Source of the DNA: Leptospira kemamanensis
GTDB lineage: Bacteria; Spirochaetota; Leptospiria; Leptospirales; Leptospiraceae
Assembly (NCBI RefSeq): GCF_004769665.1
Contig: NZ_RQGG01000032.1
Span: 434,001-498,000, forward strand
Direction of reading: 5' to 3'
DNA: 64,000 nt
The stretch's first letter is position 1. Each line of letters starts with the position of its first letter. Positions 19,041 through 27,846 of this stretch are shown here, piece after piece. Position numbers and translations under genes: made by a program. Below the pieces are notes generated by a model. That model made no database searches. It had not been told where the DNA came from and worked only from the letters and a program-made list of their open reading frames with translations.

Positions 19041-20234
19041 ATGGCTAATATTTTATTCATCACTCCAAGGTTTTTGCAAAATGCATCCGGAGGTGCAGAA
19101 AAACTAACTTCGGATTATGTAAATATTTTATCGGAATCCCATGATGTCACGGTAATCACAAGTGCCGCCAAAAACTATGTAACTTGGAAAAATGAATTCA
19201 AACCTGGACTAACAGAAGAGAGCCAATATAAAATCATTCGTTTCGCAGTAGAAAAAACTCGCAATATCAATCAGATGAATTTGGTATTAGATCGCTGTTT
19301 ACGAAGAGGGGATTCTGTATCCATGAAAGACCAAATGTCTTTTCTCGAGGAACAAGGCCCTTTTTGTCCCCTGTTAGTGGAATATGTTTCAAAACACCAA
19401 TTTGATTATGATTTGGTGATTCTTGTAGGTTATTTGTATTATCCTGTAGTTCTCAGCATCCCTTTATTAAAGGTTCCATTTGTGATTGTTCCAACATTTC
19501 ACGATGAGCCAGCCTTTCGTTTGCCTATATACCGCCAAACGTATTTGAGCCATTATACTTATAGTTTTAATGCTCCTGAAGAAATGGATGTGTATGAATC
19601 TTACCACCGCCAAAAAGTGAATTCCTATTTTTTGATTGGAACGTTTGTCGAAGATCCTATTTCCGAAAATCAAAAATCAAATTCGACGATCACTAGGGAT
19701 TCATCGAAAGAGAATCATCAACTCATTACTATTGGTAGAATTGAACCAGCAAAAGGATATCCAGAGTTATTCGAACAGTATCATCACTGGAAACAACTTA
19801 ATCACAGAACGGATGTGACGTTAAAATGTTTAGGATCTGTATTTTCAATGGATGTATCTCACAACAAAGAAATTCAATTTCCTGGTTTTGTTTCAGAAGA
19901 AGAAAAAGTAGCAGAAATTCAGAATTCGTATTTATTACTCAATCCATCTGCCTATGAAAGTTTTTCGATATCCATTATGGAATCTTGGCTCCAAGAAAAA
20001 CCAGTACTTGTGAATGCAAAGTCTTCTGTGATGAGAGGACATTGTATTCGAAGCCAAGGTGGATTGTATTATTCCGATTCTAATTCCTTCCAACGGATGT
20101 TAGATTATCTTTTAGAAAATCAATCAATTGCAAATAAAATGGGGAAAAATGGAAGAAAGTATGTCCTCACCAATTTTTCCAAAGATGTGATCAAAACAAA
20201 ACTCAACCAAATGGTTAATACACTACTCGGTTGA
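19041..20234 (+). CDS. GT4-type glycosyltransferase
   Basis: A third GT-B enzyme (397 residues) in the same run, three bases after the second. It opens with ITPRFLQNASGGAEKLTSD, the acceptor-side glycine loop, and its donor domain has TIGRIEPAKGYPELF and LNPSAYESFSISIMESW in place of the EHEGF form, so it belongs to a different subfamily from its two neighbours. Its end overlaps the convergent inositol-phosphatase gene by 20 nt. Probably the same glycan pathway. Confidence 0.87.
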   Translation: MANILFITPRFLQNASGGAEKLTSDYVNILSESHDVTVITSAAKNYVTWKNEFKPGLTEESQYKIIRFAVEKTRNINQMNLVLDRCLRRGDSVSMKDQMSFLEEQGPFCPLLVEYVSKHQFDYDLVILVGYLYYPVVLSIPLLKVPFVIVPTFHDEPAFRLPIYRQTYLSHYTYSFNAPEEMDVYESYHRQKVNSYFLIGTFVEDPISENQKSNSTITRDSSKENHQLITIGRIEPAKGYPELFEQYHHWKQLNHRTDVTLKCLGSVFSMDVSHNKEIQFPGFVSEEEKVAEIQNSYLLLNPSAYESFSISIMESWLQEKPVLVNAKSSVMRGHCIRSQGGLYYSDSNSFQRMLDYLLENQSIANKMGKNGRKYVLTNFSKDVIKTKLNQMVNTLLG

Positions 20235-21030
20235 TTTGTCCTTCAAATTCTGCAAGAAGGTATTCGTGGACATAACCATTACTTGCGAGTAAACTTGGGA
20301 TCATAATCGAAAAATCGTTTCCATCCATCGAAGTTAACTTACCTTTCGCTTCCATCACAATGAGTCCTGCAGCAGCCATATCCCAAGGTTTTAGTCCCAA
20401 TTCATAATATCCTTCAAACTTTCCTTCAGCTAACCAACATAAATCGAGAGTAGCGGCACCGGTACGACGAATTCCACGCGATTTTTGTAAAATAGATTTA
20501 TAATATTGCATGAGAGTATCCAAAGACAAATTCCGATCGTAAGGAAATCCAGTGACAAAAAGAGAATCTTTCATCGTTTTTGTTTGGGAAACTTGGATTT
20601 GTTTTTTTTCACGGAAGGCACCTTGACCTTTGATGGCATGGTAATATGTATTCAGTTCTGGAAAAAATACCATACCAATCACTGGTGCCATTGAATCTGT
20701 TTCTACAACACCTACTGACACTCCATACAAAGGCAATCCGTGAGTATAATTTGTAGTTCCATCTAATGGATCAATCACCCAAGTAAAACCAGATGTTCCA
20801 GGAATGGCCTCTCTTTCTTCTGAAAGGATTCCATCTAAAGGAAAGTTTTTTTGGATTTCATCCAAAATCATGGATTCCGCTTTTAGATCCGCTTCTGTGA
20901 CTAGGTTGTATAAACTTTTTTCATCAACTTTTAAGTTGGTTTCCTTGTGTTTTTGCACAAGGAAGTCTGCCACGTTTGGTAAAAAATTTAAAAAATGATA
21001 AGAACGGTCATGTAATTCTGATAACATCAA
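20215..21030 (-). CDS. inositol monophosphatase family protein
   Basis: Mg-dependent phosphatase of 271 residues, with the family metal-site motifs in order: GILSEEREA (Glu pair), WVIDPLDGTTNYTHG (Asp-x-x-Asp-Gly-Thr) and KPWDMAAAGLIVMEAKG (Trp-Asp). Family members hydrolyse inositol-1-phosphate, related sugar phosphates or 3'-phosphoadenosine phosphates; SuhB-type proteins can also act in transcription. It is the last gene of an operon behind TelA and the XpaC-like protein, overlapping the latter by 4 nt. Confidence 0.88.
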   Translation of the reverse strand: MMLSELHDRSYHFLNFLPNVADFLVQKHKETNLKVDEKSLYNLVTEADLKAESMILDEIQKNFPLDGILSEEREAIPGTSGFTWVIDPLDGTTNYTHGLPLYGVSVGVVETDSMAPVIGMVFFPELNTYYHAIKGQGAFREKKQIQVSQTKTMKDSLFVTGFPYDRNLSLDTLMQYYKSILQKSRGIRRTGAATLDLCWLAEGKFEGYYELGLKPWDMAAAGLIVMEAKGKLTSMDGNDFSIMIPSLLASNGYVHEYLLAEFEGQINRVVY

Positions 21031-21896
21031 TACCCACCAAATTCGATGTTTTTCTTCATGGCGGTGATCTCAACATCTAAATTTAGGGTTTCATCTGCTT
21101 TCAGTTTATTTCTGACTTGTTCTGTTGTTTTGATTACTTCGCTTAACAATGAATTGAGTTCGGATTTTCTTTTTTCTGAATCAGTTGTATTGGCGTTTTG
21201 GCTTACACGAATGTATTGGCTCATGATCTTGGAAACGGTTTCCGGAAAATAATTCAGAAACTGTTTTGCTTTCCGATAGGAAAGAGGATCTTCTGCTAAT
21301 TTCACACGTAAGTCAGATAAGGAATGTAAGTATTCATTACACAGACCTTGTAAGTTAACGTCTGTTAACAATTTTGCATCTTTTTCAGTGGACAAGCGGA
21401 ATTCGTCGAGTTTTTCCATTTGCGTTTTGTATTCGGAAAACTCAACTTTATCTTCGAATTTTTTCTTCAATTCATTCCAATTTTCTTTGGTTTGATTGGA
21501 TGAAAAGAGTAATGGAAAAAAACTAAATGGATAATGGTGTGGTTTTCCAATCGTTGTGCGGAAAATCGCGATTCCCAAAAACACTACATGAAGAAAAGCC
21601 ATAAACACATAGGAAAACACAAGTAAAACACGATCATCTCCGAATTTAGTCCCAAATCCAAAGTATCCAAGTGACAAAAGAGCTTGTAAATAAATCGCTT
21701 CTAATGATTGTTTGGCGGAATAGGAAGATTTGTTACGAGATAACCACATCACAAATGGATACACCATTGCACCAAGTGACGAGATATAAAATGGAAAAGG
21801 CAATAATGCCATAGGATACGTGAGTAACGTAGAAATATGGGCACGTCTGGCCCATTTTTTCTCTTCTTGATTTTGTTCTAATTGTACGTCTGTCAT
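21027..21896 (-). CDS. XpaC-like membrane protein
   Basis: The N-terminal 130 residues contain three to four membrane segments like DUF4870 proteins (ISTLLTYPMALLPFPFYIS and later). The C-terminal 150 residues form a charged helical region resembling the XpaC (5-bromo-4-chloroindolyl phosphate hydrolysis) family. It lies directly after the TelA gene with a single-base gap; XpaC and TelA genes are adjacent in many bacteria. That neighbourhood is the main support for the call. Function probably relates to membrane stress, but this is inference. Confidence 0.68.
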   Translation of the reverse strand: MTDVQLEQNQEEKKWARRAHISTLLTYPMALLPFPFYISSLGAMVYPFVMWLSRNKSSYSAKQSLEAIYLQALLSLGYFGFGTKFGDDRVLLVFSYVFMAFLHVVFLGIAIFRTTIGKPHHYPFSFFPLLFSSNQTKENWNELKKKFEDKVEFSEYKTQMEKLDEFRLSTEKDAKLLTDVNLQGLCNEYLHSLSDLRVKLAEDPLSYRKAKQFLNYFPETVSKIMSQYIRVSQNANTTDSEKRKSELNSLLSEVIKTTEQVRNKLKADETLNLDVEITAMKKNIEFGGY

Positions 21897-21897
21897 A

Positions 21898-22968
21898 CTA
21901 TTTCGATTCCAATAGTTTTTGTTTGATATCAGATTCGATTTTGATCATCTCTTGTTCCGCAAGTTTTCGTTTTTGACGACCATCTTCTTGGATCTTCAAT
22001 GTTTCTGTGATCGTTTCGATCAATTGTTGGTTCACATTTTTTAAGGTTTCAATTTCAATGATTCCTTTTTCCGATTCTCTGGCGATCTCGACCGTACCTG
22101 ATTTTAACATTTCGGCATTCTTTTGGATCAAATCATTTGTGGTTTTGGAAACTTGTTTTTGTGCTTCCAATGCTTTTCGTTGGCGCATTAAACCGAGAGC
22201 GATCACAATTTGATTTTTCCAAAGAGGAATGGTGTTTAAAATTGAACTTTGGATTTTTTCGACAAGAACTTGGTTCCCACTTTGGATCAAACGGATTTGT
22301 GGACCAGTTTGTAAGGACAAAATTCTTGTGAGTTTAAGATCATGGATTTTTTTCTCAAATCGATCTACCATTTGTACCATATCTTGGTACTGTTGGGAAG
22401 CAAGAGTATCACCTTGTGCCTTTGCCTTTTCTAACATTTCTGGTAAAATTTTATCACGTAATTCTTGGATTTTTTTGTCTCCTGCCGCGATGAAAATTTG
22501 AATCTCTTTGAAATATTCTAAATTTTTCTCGTATAACGCCTGCAATAGTGTTATGTCTTTTGTGAGATTCGTTCTTGCTGAATGCAGTTCATCGACAATT
22601 TTGCCAATTTGTGATTCTAAATCTTCAAACTTGGCTAAAAATTTTCGAGAGGCATCAAAAAGGCCACCAATCAATGGAATTTTGGAAAGAGTGTTCCCTT
22701 CCCCAGCAAAACTATCCATATCTAAATCTTTGATTTTGAATAATAATTGGTTTAACAATTCGCCAGCGTATCCTGAGTCCTTTGTTTTGATCTCTGATAA
22801 AACTTTGTCTGCAAAATCAGAAACTTTTGCTTGGGCGGAAGATCCGTAGGAAACGATATCATTGGGATTATTGAGTTTAATTTGCCCGGTCAGTTCCTCA
22901 ACTTTTTGAATGTCTTCCTTAGTCAGTTGTAGTTCCGGGTCATTTGTTTTTAGTTCCAGAGAGTCCAT
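21898..22968 (-). CDS. TelA/toxic-anion-resistance family protein
   Basis: A 356-residue, almost wholly helical cytoplasmic protein with the TelA pattern: an N-terminal helix, the LLNQLLFKIKDLDMDSF segment, a conserved long middle with FEDLESQIGKIVDELH and LYEKNLEYFKEIQIFI, and a C-terminal region rich in Gln and Glu (WKNQIVIALGLMRQRKALEAQ). TelA-like proteins are linked to tellurite resistance and to tolerance of membrane-active compounds; the mechanism is unknown. First gene of a three-gene operon with the XpaC-like and inositol-phosphatase genes. Confidence 0.85.
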   Translation of the reverse strand: MDSLELKTNDPELQLTKEDIQKVEELTGQIKLNNPNDIVSYGSSAQAKVSDFADKVLSEIKTKDSGYAGELLNQLLFKIKDLDMDSFAGEGNTLSKIPLIGGLFDASRKFLAKFEDLESQIGKIVDELHSARTNLTKDITLLQALYEKNLEYFKEIQIFIAAGDKKIQELRDKILPEMLEKAKAQGDTLASQQYQDMVQMVDRFEKKIHDLKLTRILSLQTGPQIRLIQSGNQVLVEKIQSSILNTIPLWKNQIVIALGLMRQRKALEAQKQVSKTTNDLIQKNAEMLKSGTVEIARESEKGIIEIETLKNVNQQLIETITETLKIQEDGRQKRKLAEQEMIKIESDIKQKLLESK

Positions 22969-23103
22969 ACTTTTTGATCCTTAATTGTTTCTCCCAAAGA
23001 TAGAATCGTTTTTAGAATATGAATCAAGCAGAAAAATGCTTCGTGCAAAAACATGAACTAGTAAATTTATTTCTCCAAATTTGCGATCCAAAACTGCGGT
23101 TTG

Positions 23104-23134
23104 GTGACAATTTATTTGCATGGATTGTTATACT
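23104..23134 (+). promoter_or_regulatory. putative extended -10 promoter inside the longest reading frame
   Basis: The sequence TGTTATACT (23126-23134) is an extended -10 element; GTGACA at 23104-23109 is a possible -35 at an unusual 19 nt spacing. It overlaps the first in-frame ATG at 23120 and so argues that translation starts at 23159. Confidence 0.35.
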
Positions 23135-23158
23135 CTGATACATTCCACGAGAAAAAAT

Positions 23159-23776
23159 ATGCTAAATACGAATTTGAATTTAACAACCTTCCTCCCTCAC
23201 ATTCTAACCATTGATGTTTATACTTTGGGCAATCGATTATTAGACCATACCGAAATCCTAAACTTACTCAATCAACTCCGGAACCGAAATCACATTCACT
23301 ATTTGATCATCAAATTCTTAGTTTGTACAGGTTTATCACTGCCAGAACTCATCCATTTGAAAATTGCTGATTTTACCAAAGAAATGGATCGATTTTATTT
23401 AAAGAACGGTGGTCGTCTGAGGAGGAGGAATATCTACTTAGAACCAAAATTTGCAGTGGAATTGTATCGTTATGCTTGCGAATTTTCTCCGGGTGATTAC
23501 CTATTCCCTGGCCGAGATGGAGTGCTTCGCACAAGAACCATCCAAAAGATTTTAAAAACAGCCAGTCGACTGATTTCACGCGAATTACATATCACTTTCT
23601 TACGCGATGTGATTGCTTTGGATTTATTCCAAAAAGGATTCCCGCTTTGGGAAATCCAAGCATTTTTAGGCCACCGAACCAAGAGATCCACTCGCCAGCG
23701 GATTATGTTGCATATTCCCGAGACAGACCACAACGACCCTCGACTTTTTACGAGAAACAGAAACCAAGCAGCGTAA
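23159..23776 (+). CDS. tyrosine-recombinase-fold protein lacking most catalytic residues
   Basis: The sequence follows the catalytic domain of XerC/D-type recombinases: FLVCTGLSLPELIHL, DYLFPGRDG, a helix ending FLRDVIALDLFQKG and IQAFLGHRTKRSTRQR. Compared with XerD, the first catalytic Arg (TGLR) is Ser, the His three residues before the second Arg is Thr, and the nucleophilic Tyr nine residues after LGH is Arg. Only the second Arg and the LGH His remain. It is therefore probably unable to cut DNA and may act as a DNA-binding protein. An alternative start is ATG at 23120. It is not flanked by phage or transposon genes. Confidence 0.75.
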   Translation: MLNTNLNLTTFLPHILTIDVYTLGNRLLDHTEILNLLNQLRNRNHIHYLIIKFLVCTGLSLPELIHLKIADFTKEMDRFYLKNGGRLRRRNIYLEPKFAVELYRYACEFSPGDYLFPGRDGVLRTRTIQKILKTASRLISRELHITFLRDVIALDLFQKGFPLWEIQAFLGHRTKRSTRQRIMLHIPETDHNDPRLFTRNRNQAA

Positions 23777-23831
23777 AAATTTCTTGAACCTTTGGTGTTT
23801 TCAAAGATTCTAGTCACCAAGTAGGCTCGCT

Positions 23832-24170
23832 TTGGAAATTAAAACCAAAAAAATCGGAAAGCACACACTCGTTCACCTCAACGGTCGTTTGGATATCACT
23901 CATTCGGATGAGGTTGAGGCAAAATTAGCGGATGATGTGCAAAACGGAGATGGTGACATCATCATCAATTTAGAGCTCATTTCCTATATCTCTTCTTCTG
24001 GAATTCGTATCTTTGTTGGTATGGTGCGAGAGCTCGACAAACAAGGAAGAAAGCTCAAACTCTGCTGCATCACACCTCCTGTAAAAAAGGTTTTTGATGT
24101 TGTAGAACTTCTGGATTTGTTTGAAGTTTTCGAAACGGAACAAGAAGCCGTTAATTCCCTTTCTAAGTAA
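23832..24170 (+). CDS. STAS-domain anti-sigma factor antagonist
   Basis: A 112-residue single STAS domain, starting with TTG at 23832. The phosphorylation loop is ISYISSSGIRIFVGM, with the conserved Ser-Ser-Gly, after the LNGRLDITHSDEVE opening typical of SpoIIAA/RsbV proteins. In that family, a kinase phosphorylates the Ser and a PP2C phosphatase reverses it, so that the free form releases a sigma factor from its anti-sigma factor. A SpoIIE-type phosphatase is encoded at 47.1 kb, but no link is shown. The next gene begins after seven bases. Confidence 0.88.
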   Translation: MEIKTKKIGKHTLVHLNGRLDITHSDEVEAKLADDVQNGDGDIIINLELISYISSSGIRIFVGMVRELDKQGRKLKLCCITPPVKKVFDVVELLDLFEVFETEQEAVNSLSK

Positions 24171-24177
24171 TACAAAC

Positions 24178-25611
24178 GTGGCGTTTGCCTCGTTTTGGTT
24201 CATCTCCCTTGTTTATTGTTTCCATGTTGGGATCAACCTCGGTGTTTTTCCCGTCATTTGGCCTGATGAGGTTCTGTTTTATTCTCCCGCCGTTTCCTTT
24301 TCCCAATCGGGAGAATTGAAAACCGAAGTCCTAAAAGGCCTCATCCCTGGTATGGAATCCAAAACTCTTTGGATGCCTCCCCTATATTTATTATTCTCTG
24401 GTTTGACTTTAACCATCTTTCCAGATTCAATTTTTACTCCTCGCCTGACAAACGTTTGCTTAGTATACTTAACCGCTTTTGGATTTTATCACTTCTTAAA
24501 ACGAATTTCGATTTCAGAAGTTGCCGCACAAATTGCATTTGTTAGCATCCTTTGGGAACCACTTGTATTTCGTTTTGGAACTGTTGCCAGAATGGAAGCA
24601 CTCACAGCTTTTTGTTTCATCTTAAGTTTACTTTTCGCTACTAATTCCAATAGGAACAAATGGAATCCATTTTTGGCTGGAGTGTTTTTATCTTTTTCTG
24701 CTTTGTCTCATCCCTTTGGTGCCTTTTTTGGACTAGTGTGTTTGTTTCTCGTATACCAAAACTTTGGCATACGAAGCATCGTTTATTTTATATTAGGTGG
24801 TATATTACCAATATTAGGTTGGATCTTATACATCCATCCCAACTGGGAATGGTTTCAACTCCAATTTGGAGCACAACTTACACGAAAACAAAACCTCTTA
24901 AAAACATTTACCTTCTTTGATAAAATCAAAATTTTTTCGTTTGGATTTGGTTTTTCGAAACTTCGTTTGGTTTTGATTCAAATGGAATTATCCATTTTAG
25001 CATGGTTAACCTACCAATTCTACGAGAGAAAAAAAACTTTATCCTCAAAATGGATTCTCTTTTGGTTATGGGTTGGATCTGTATTCTTTGCTTTGTATTC
25101 CTCTTCCGAAGGATGGTATGTCTTTCATATCATGTTTCCCTTATCCTTTGGTATGGCTTTGTTAGCGGAGGAAAAATCGATTGTAAAACAAGTTCCAATC
25201 TTTGGAATTATCCTCTCCCTTGCGGCAATGTTTTACATTACCCATTTGCATTGGTTCAAAACAGATGCAGGTGAAATCCTAAAAGCACATTTTCAAAATA
25301 TCGAAGTTAGTTTGGCCAATTCCAAAGCTGTGTACTTACAAAGTTTGCCTGATCCCTATTTTGATTTAAAATCCAAACGACCTGATTTGGATATTTTAGA
25401 ATTCATTCCAGGAGAATTGGAAATTCCATCGGAAACTTTTTTAAATACCATTCATTCCCGAGATAGTTTTGTTTTTTATGATGAATCCCTCATCAATGAA
25501 GCCATCAAGGATTATCTAAAAAAAGGGAATTGGATTCGTGTGGAGTGGGAAATCCCTGTTCCATCTAACCATTGGTTACACTACAAAACCATTGTTTATA
25601 CAAGAAAATGA
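24178..25611 (+). CDS. multipass membrane glycosyltransferase-like protein (GT39/ArnT type)
   Basis: About 478 residues with some ten hydrophobic segments and a soluble C-terminal tail. The first external loop carries WPDEVLFYSPA, the acidic motif that in GT39/ArnT/PMT enzymes binds the lipid-linked sugar donor, followed by RMEAL in the second loop. It probably transfers a sugar from a polyprenyl phosphate donor on the periplasmic side. I prefer the GTG at 24178, seven bases after the STAS stop, to the TTG at 24121 inside that gene. Its end overlaps the SGNH lipoprotein start (ATGA). Confidence 0.75.
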   Translation: MAFASFWFISLVYCFHVGINLGVFPVIWPDEVLFYSPAVSFSQSGELKTEVLKGLIPGMESKTLWMPPLYLLFSGLTLTIFPDSIFTPRLTNVCLVYLTAFGFYHFLKRISISEVAAQIAFVSILWEPLVFRFGTVARMEALTAFCFILSLLFATNSNRNKWNPFLAGVFLSFSALSHPFGAFFGLVCLFLVYQNFGIRSIVYFILGGILPILGWILYIHPNWEWFQLQFGAQLTRKQNLLKTFTFFDKIKIFSFGFGFSKLRLVLIQMELSILAWLTYQFYERKKTLSSKWILFWLWVGSVFFALYSSSEGWYVFHIMFPLSFGMALLAEEKSIVKQVPIFGIILSLAAMFYITHLHWFKTDAGEILKAHFQNIEVSLANSKAVYLQSLPDPYFDLKSKRPDLDILEFIPGELEIPSETFLNTIHSRDSFVFYDESLINEAIKDYLKKGNWIRVEWEIPVPSNHWLHYKTIVYTRK

Positions 25612-26249
25612 AACGTTTTTTAAACCTTATATTGTTCCTAAGTGTTTTCCTCTGTTTTTCCAATTGTTATCATTCCGACAAACCATCCGGACAATATCTT
25701 TCTATTTTAGGAGCAAATGTTTTGAATCGCAAAATTACAATTGTGGGTGATTCTTTAGCACAGTGGTCGGATGGATTTGGATTACGAAGTCGATTGCCCA
25801 GTGAATTTACAGTTACGGATTTATCTGTTGCAGGTTATACAACAGAAGATTGGATCCAAAACCAAAACCGATTGAATGCGATTCCAACCGATCTTTGGAT
25901 TTTAGAACTCGGAACAAATGATGCAATGGTATATGGAACCAGTGGATTTGAAACTCGCACTCTGAATCTCATAGATTTTTTACAATCGAACCAAAATTCG
26001 ATCGTATATCTAACCTTAGTTCCAAAAACCAATATGGTTTCCATCCAAGATACAATTCGCACGAATAACAGTACCTTACGTGCCATCCAAGAGAAGAAAC
26101 CCAAAGTAGAGATAGTTGATATCGAATCAATTTTTGAGTCTTACCAAGGGGAACTTCCCCTCTATCCAATCTCAGATCCAATCCACCCCAATCAAATCGG
26201 ATATGATCTCATGGGGGAAACGTATCGTAAAAAAATCTTAGGAATTTAG
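25608..26249 (+). CDS. SGNH/GDSL-family hydrolase lipoprotein
   Basis: The ATG at 25608 overlaps the stop of the membrane glycosyltransferase and gives a signal peptide with lipobox CFSNC near residue 20. The mature part is an SGNH hydrolase: IVGDSLAQW (block I Ser), [11 protein letters not shown] (block III Asn) and [13 protein letters not shown] (block V Asp and His). Such enzymes are esterases or lipases that may act on acylated glycans or cell-wall components in the periplasm. Pairing with a GT39-like protein suggests glycan tailoring (inference). Confidence 0.87.
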   Translation: MKRFLNLILFLSVFLCFSNCYHSDKPSGQYLSILGANVLNRKITIVGDSLAQWSDGFGLRSRLPSEFTVTDLSVAGYTTEDWIQNQNRLNAIPTDLWILELGTNDAMVYGTSGFETRTLNLIDFLQSNQNSIVYLTLVPKTNMVSIQDTIRTNNSTLRAIQEKKPKVEIVDIESIFESYQGELPLYPISDPIHPNQIGYDLMGETYRKKILGI

Positions 26250-26265
26250 ATCGGCTAAGATTTTT
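26231..26265. terminator. bidirectional rho-independent terminator
   Basis: AAAAATCTTAG at 26231-26241 pairs perfectly with CTAAGATTTTT at 26255-26265 around a 13 nt loop. The A tract and T tract at the stem ends give U-rich tails in either direction. The stops of the SGNH gene and coaX fall inside it. Confidence 0.7.
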
Positions 26266-27029
26266 AATCCCTTCAACGTCATCATAGGATCAATTTCATC
26301 AAACACTTGGTTATGCGAAGCGTGAATAGTTGTAACAAGTCCACCTGTTCCAACTACTACATAATCACCTGGATTTTCTTCTTTAATTGCTCTTACAATT
26401 TCCTTTAACAATCCAATCCAACCAAAGAAAAATCCAGCTTGGATAGACTCAACAGTAGATTCGCCTAACACACGTGTTGGGGAACCAAAAACGATCGGTG
26501 GAAGTTGGGCTGTATTTCGAGTCAGTGCATCCATGGAAATTTTTAAACCAGGGGCAATCACACCACCAATGTATTCTGGCTTTTCGCTGATCACACAAAA
26601 TGTTGTTGCTGTTCCCAAATCCACAAGAATGGCTTTTTTACCAGGATAGGTTTTTGCACAATATGCTGCATTTACCAAACGATCGGCTCCTATTTCAAAA
26701 GGACGAGGGTAACTGATACCAAAGTTTAAATTCATTTGGTAATGAACCCGCAATGGATTCACATCAAACCAATCTTCTAACATCCTTTCCACAATGGGAT
26801 TTAAGGAAGGAACAACACTCGAATAAATTGCTTTTTTAACTCGATCGGCTTTTACATTTTCTTGTGTCAAAAACCCTTTTAAAAAAAGACCAAGTTCGTC
26901 AGAAGTACGATCCCTTCGTGTAACAGTTCTTTTGTGAAAGTCGGGAGTTTCTTCCCCTTCACGAAAAACTCCAAAAACTGTGTTTGTATTTCCAACATCG
27001 ATGACAAGTAATAGTGGTGATTCTGACAT
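26238..27029 (-). CDS. coaX: type III pantothenate kinase
   Basis: Phosphorylates pantothenate, the first step of coenzyme A synthesis, and like others of this type is expected to need ammonium or potassium and to resist feedback inhibition. The 263 residues show the ASKHA-fold phosphate loop [14 protein letters not shown] at the N-terminus, [24 protein letters not shown] and GGVIAPGL. The ATG abuts the TAA of birA with no gap, so both are one transcription unit, a pairing seen in many bacteria. Confidence 0.95.
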   Translation of the reverse strand: MSESPLLLVIDVGNTNTVFGVFREGEETPDFHKRTVTRRDRTSDELGLFLKGFLTQENVKADRVKKAIYSSVVPSLNPIVERMLEDWFDVNPLRVHYQMNLNFGISYPRPFEIGADRLVNAAYCAKTYPGKKAILVDLGTATTFCVISEKPEYIGGVIAPGLKISMDALTRNTAQLPPIVFGSPTRVLGESTVESIQAGFFFGWIGLLKEIVRAIKEENPGDYVVVGTGGLVTTIHASHNQVFDEIDPMMTLKGLKILADLNS

Positions 27030-27785
27030 TTATATTATCCGAAATTTTGGTGAAGTGTCCATGAGTTCAATCTTTTGGCCAGTTTCGGTCATTATGAGAA
27101 GGAATCCTAATTCATCAATTCCCAAAACTCTTCCCCTCACCATTCTTTCTTCCCATTCTGTTTCAATGACTTTGTTTTTTAATAAGGAATGTTCTTCGAT
27201 CCATACCAAATCTTTTAGTACTTGGCTTTGATCCAAAAGAGTGATCACGGCTTGGTTAATTTCCAATACCAATTGATTGGCAAATCGTTCTAAATCACCT
27301 TCACCAAGTGGATTCTCACATAGGTAAGTTGCTTTCTCATTTAGATGTTCAGGTATTTGTTTTCCAAAAAAATTTAGTCCAATGCCAATGACTATATCAT
27401 AAACCCCATTTGTGAATTCGGATTGGACTAAAATGCCAGCTACCTTTTTATCTTTTTTATAAATATCATTTGGCCACTTGATGGTTGTGTCTTCTAAACG
27501 TTCAGGAAAAAAACGATAAATTGTTTTGAGTAGTGCGGAAGAGATAAAAATAGAAACCAAAGGAAGTGAAATTTCAGCTGCAGATAACCTAATTTTACCT
27601 GAAAAAATCAAAGGATCTTCGCCTAACGACTGCCAAACATTTTGGCCCCTACCTTTTCCAGCAGTTTGTTCATCTGCGATTACCCAAGAACCAAATGGAA
27701 TTTCTGGATCCCGAATCCATTCATTGGTTGAACTTACGGAAGGTAGTCTATGCCCTAATTCAGGTTTCAAAAGTCGGTATTGCAT
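27030..27785 (-). CDS. birA: biotin--[acetyl-CoA-carboxylase] ligase
   Basis: Joins biotin to the carrier lysine of acetyl-CoA carboxylase through biotinyl-AMP. Recognised by the GKGRGQNVWQS adenylate loop, the KWPNDIYKKDKKVAGIL block and GIGLNFFGK. At 251 residues it lacks the N-terminal DNA-binding helix-turn-helix of E. coli BirA, so it should not act as a repressor. It starts 61 nt from a divergent SDR gene and leads directly into coaX. Confidence 0.93.
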   Translation of the reverse strand: MQYRLLKPELGHRLPSVSSTNEWIRDPEIPFGSWVIADEQTAGKGRGQNVWQSLGEDPLIFSGKIRLSAAEISLPLVSIFISSALLKTIYRFFPERLEDTTIKWPNDIYKKDKKVAGILVQSEFTNGVYDIVIGIGLNFFGKQIPEHLNEKATYLCENPLGEGDLERFANQLVLEINQAVITLLDQSQVLKDLVWIEEHSLLKNKVIETEWEERMVRGRVLGIDELGFLLIMTETGQKIELMDTSPKFRII

Positions 27786-27846
27786 TTGAGTCTATTTCCT
27801 ATATGATTCGGATTGACGAAACTAAAAAATTCACTAATGTATTTGT

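Noticed and set aside
24121..24177. TTG start of the GT39-like protein inside the STAS gene
   Set aside because: Adds a basic leader and a long overlap; the GTG at 24178 gives a short gap and a membrane start.
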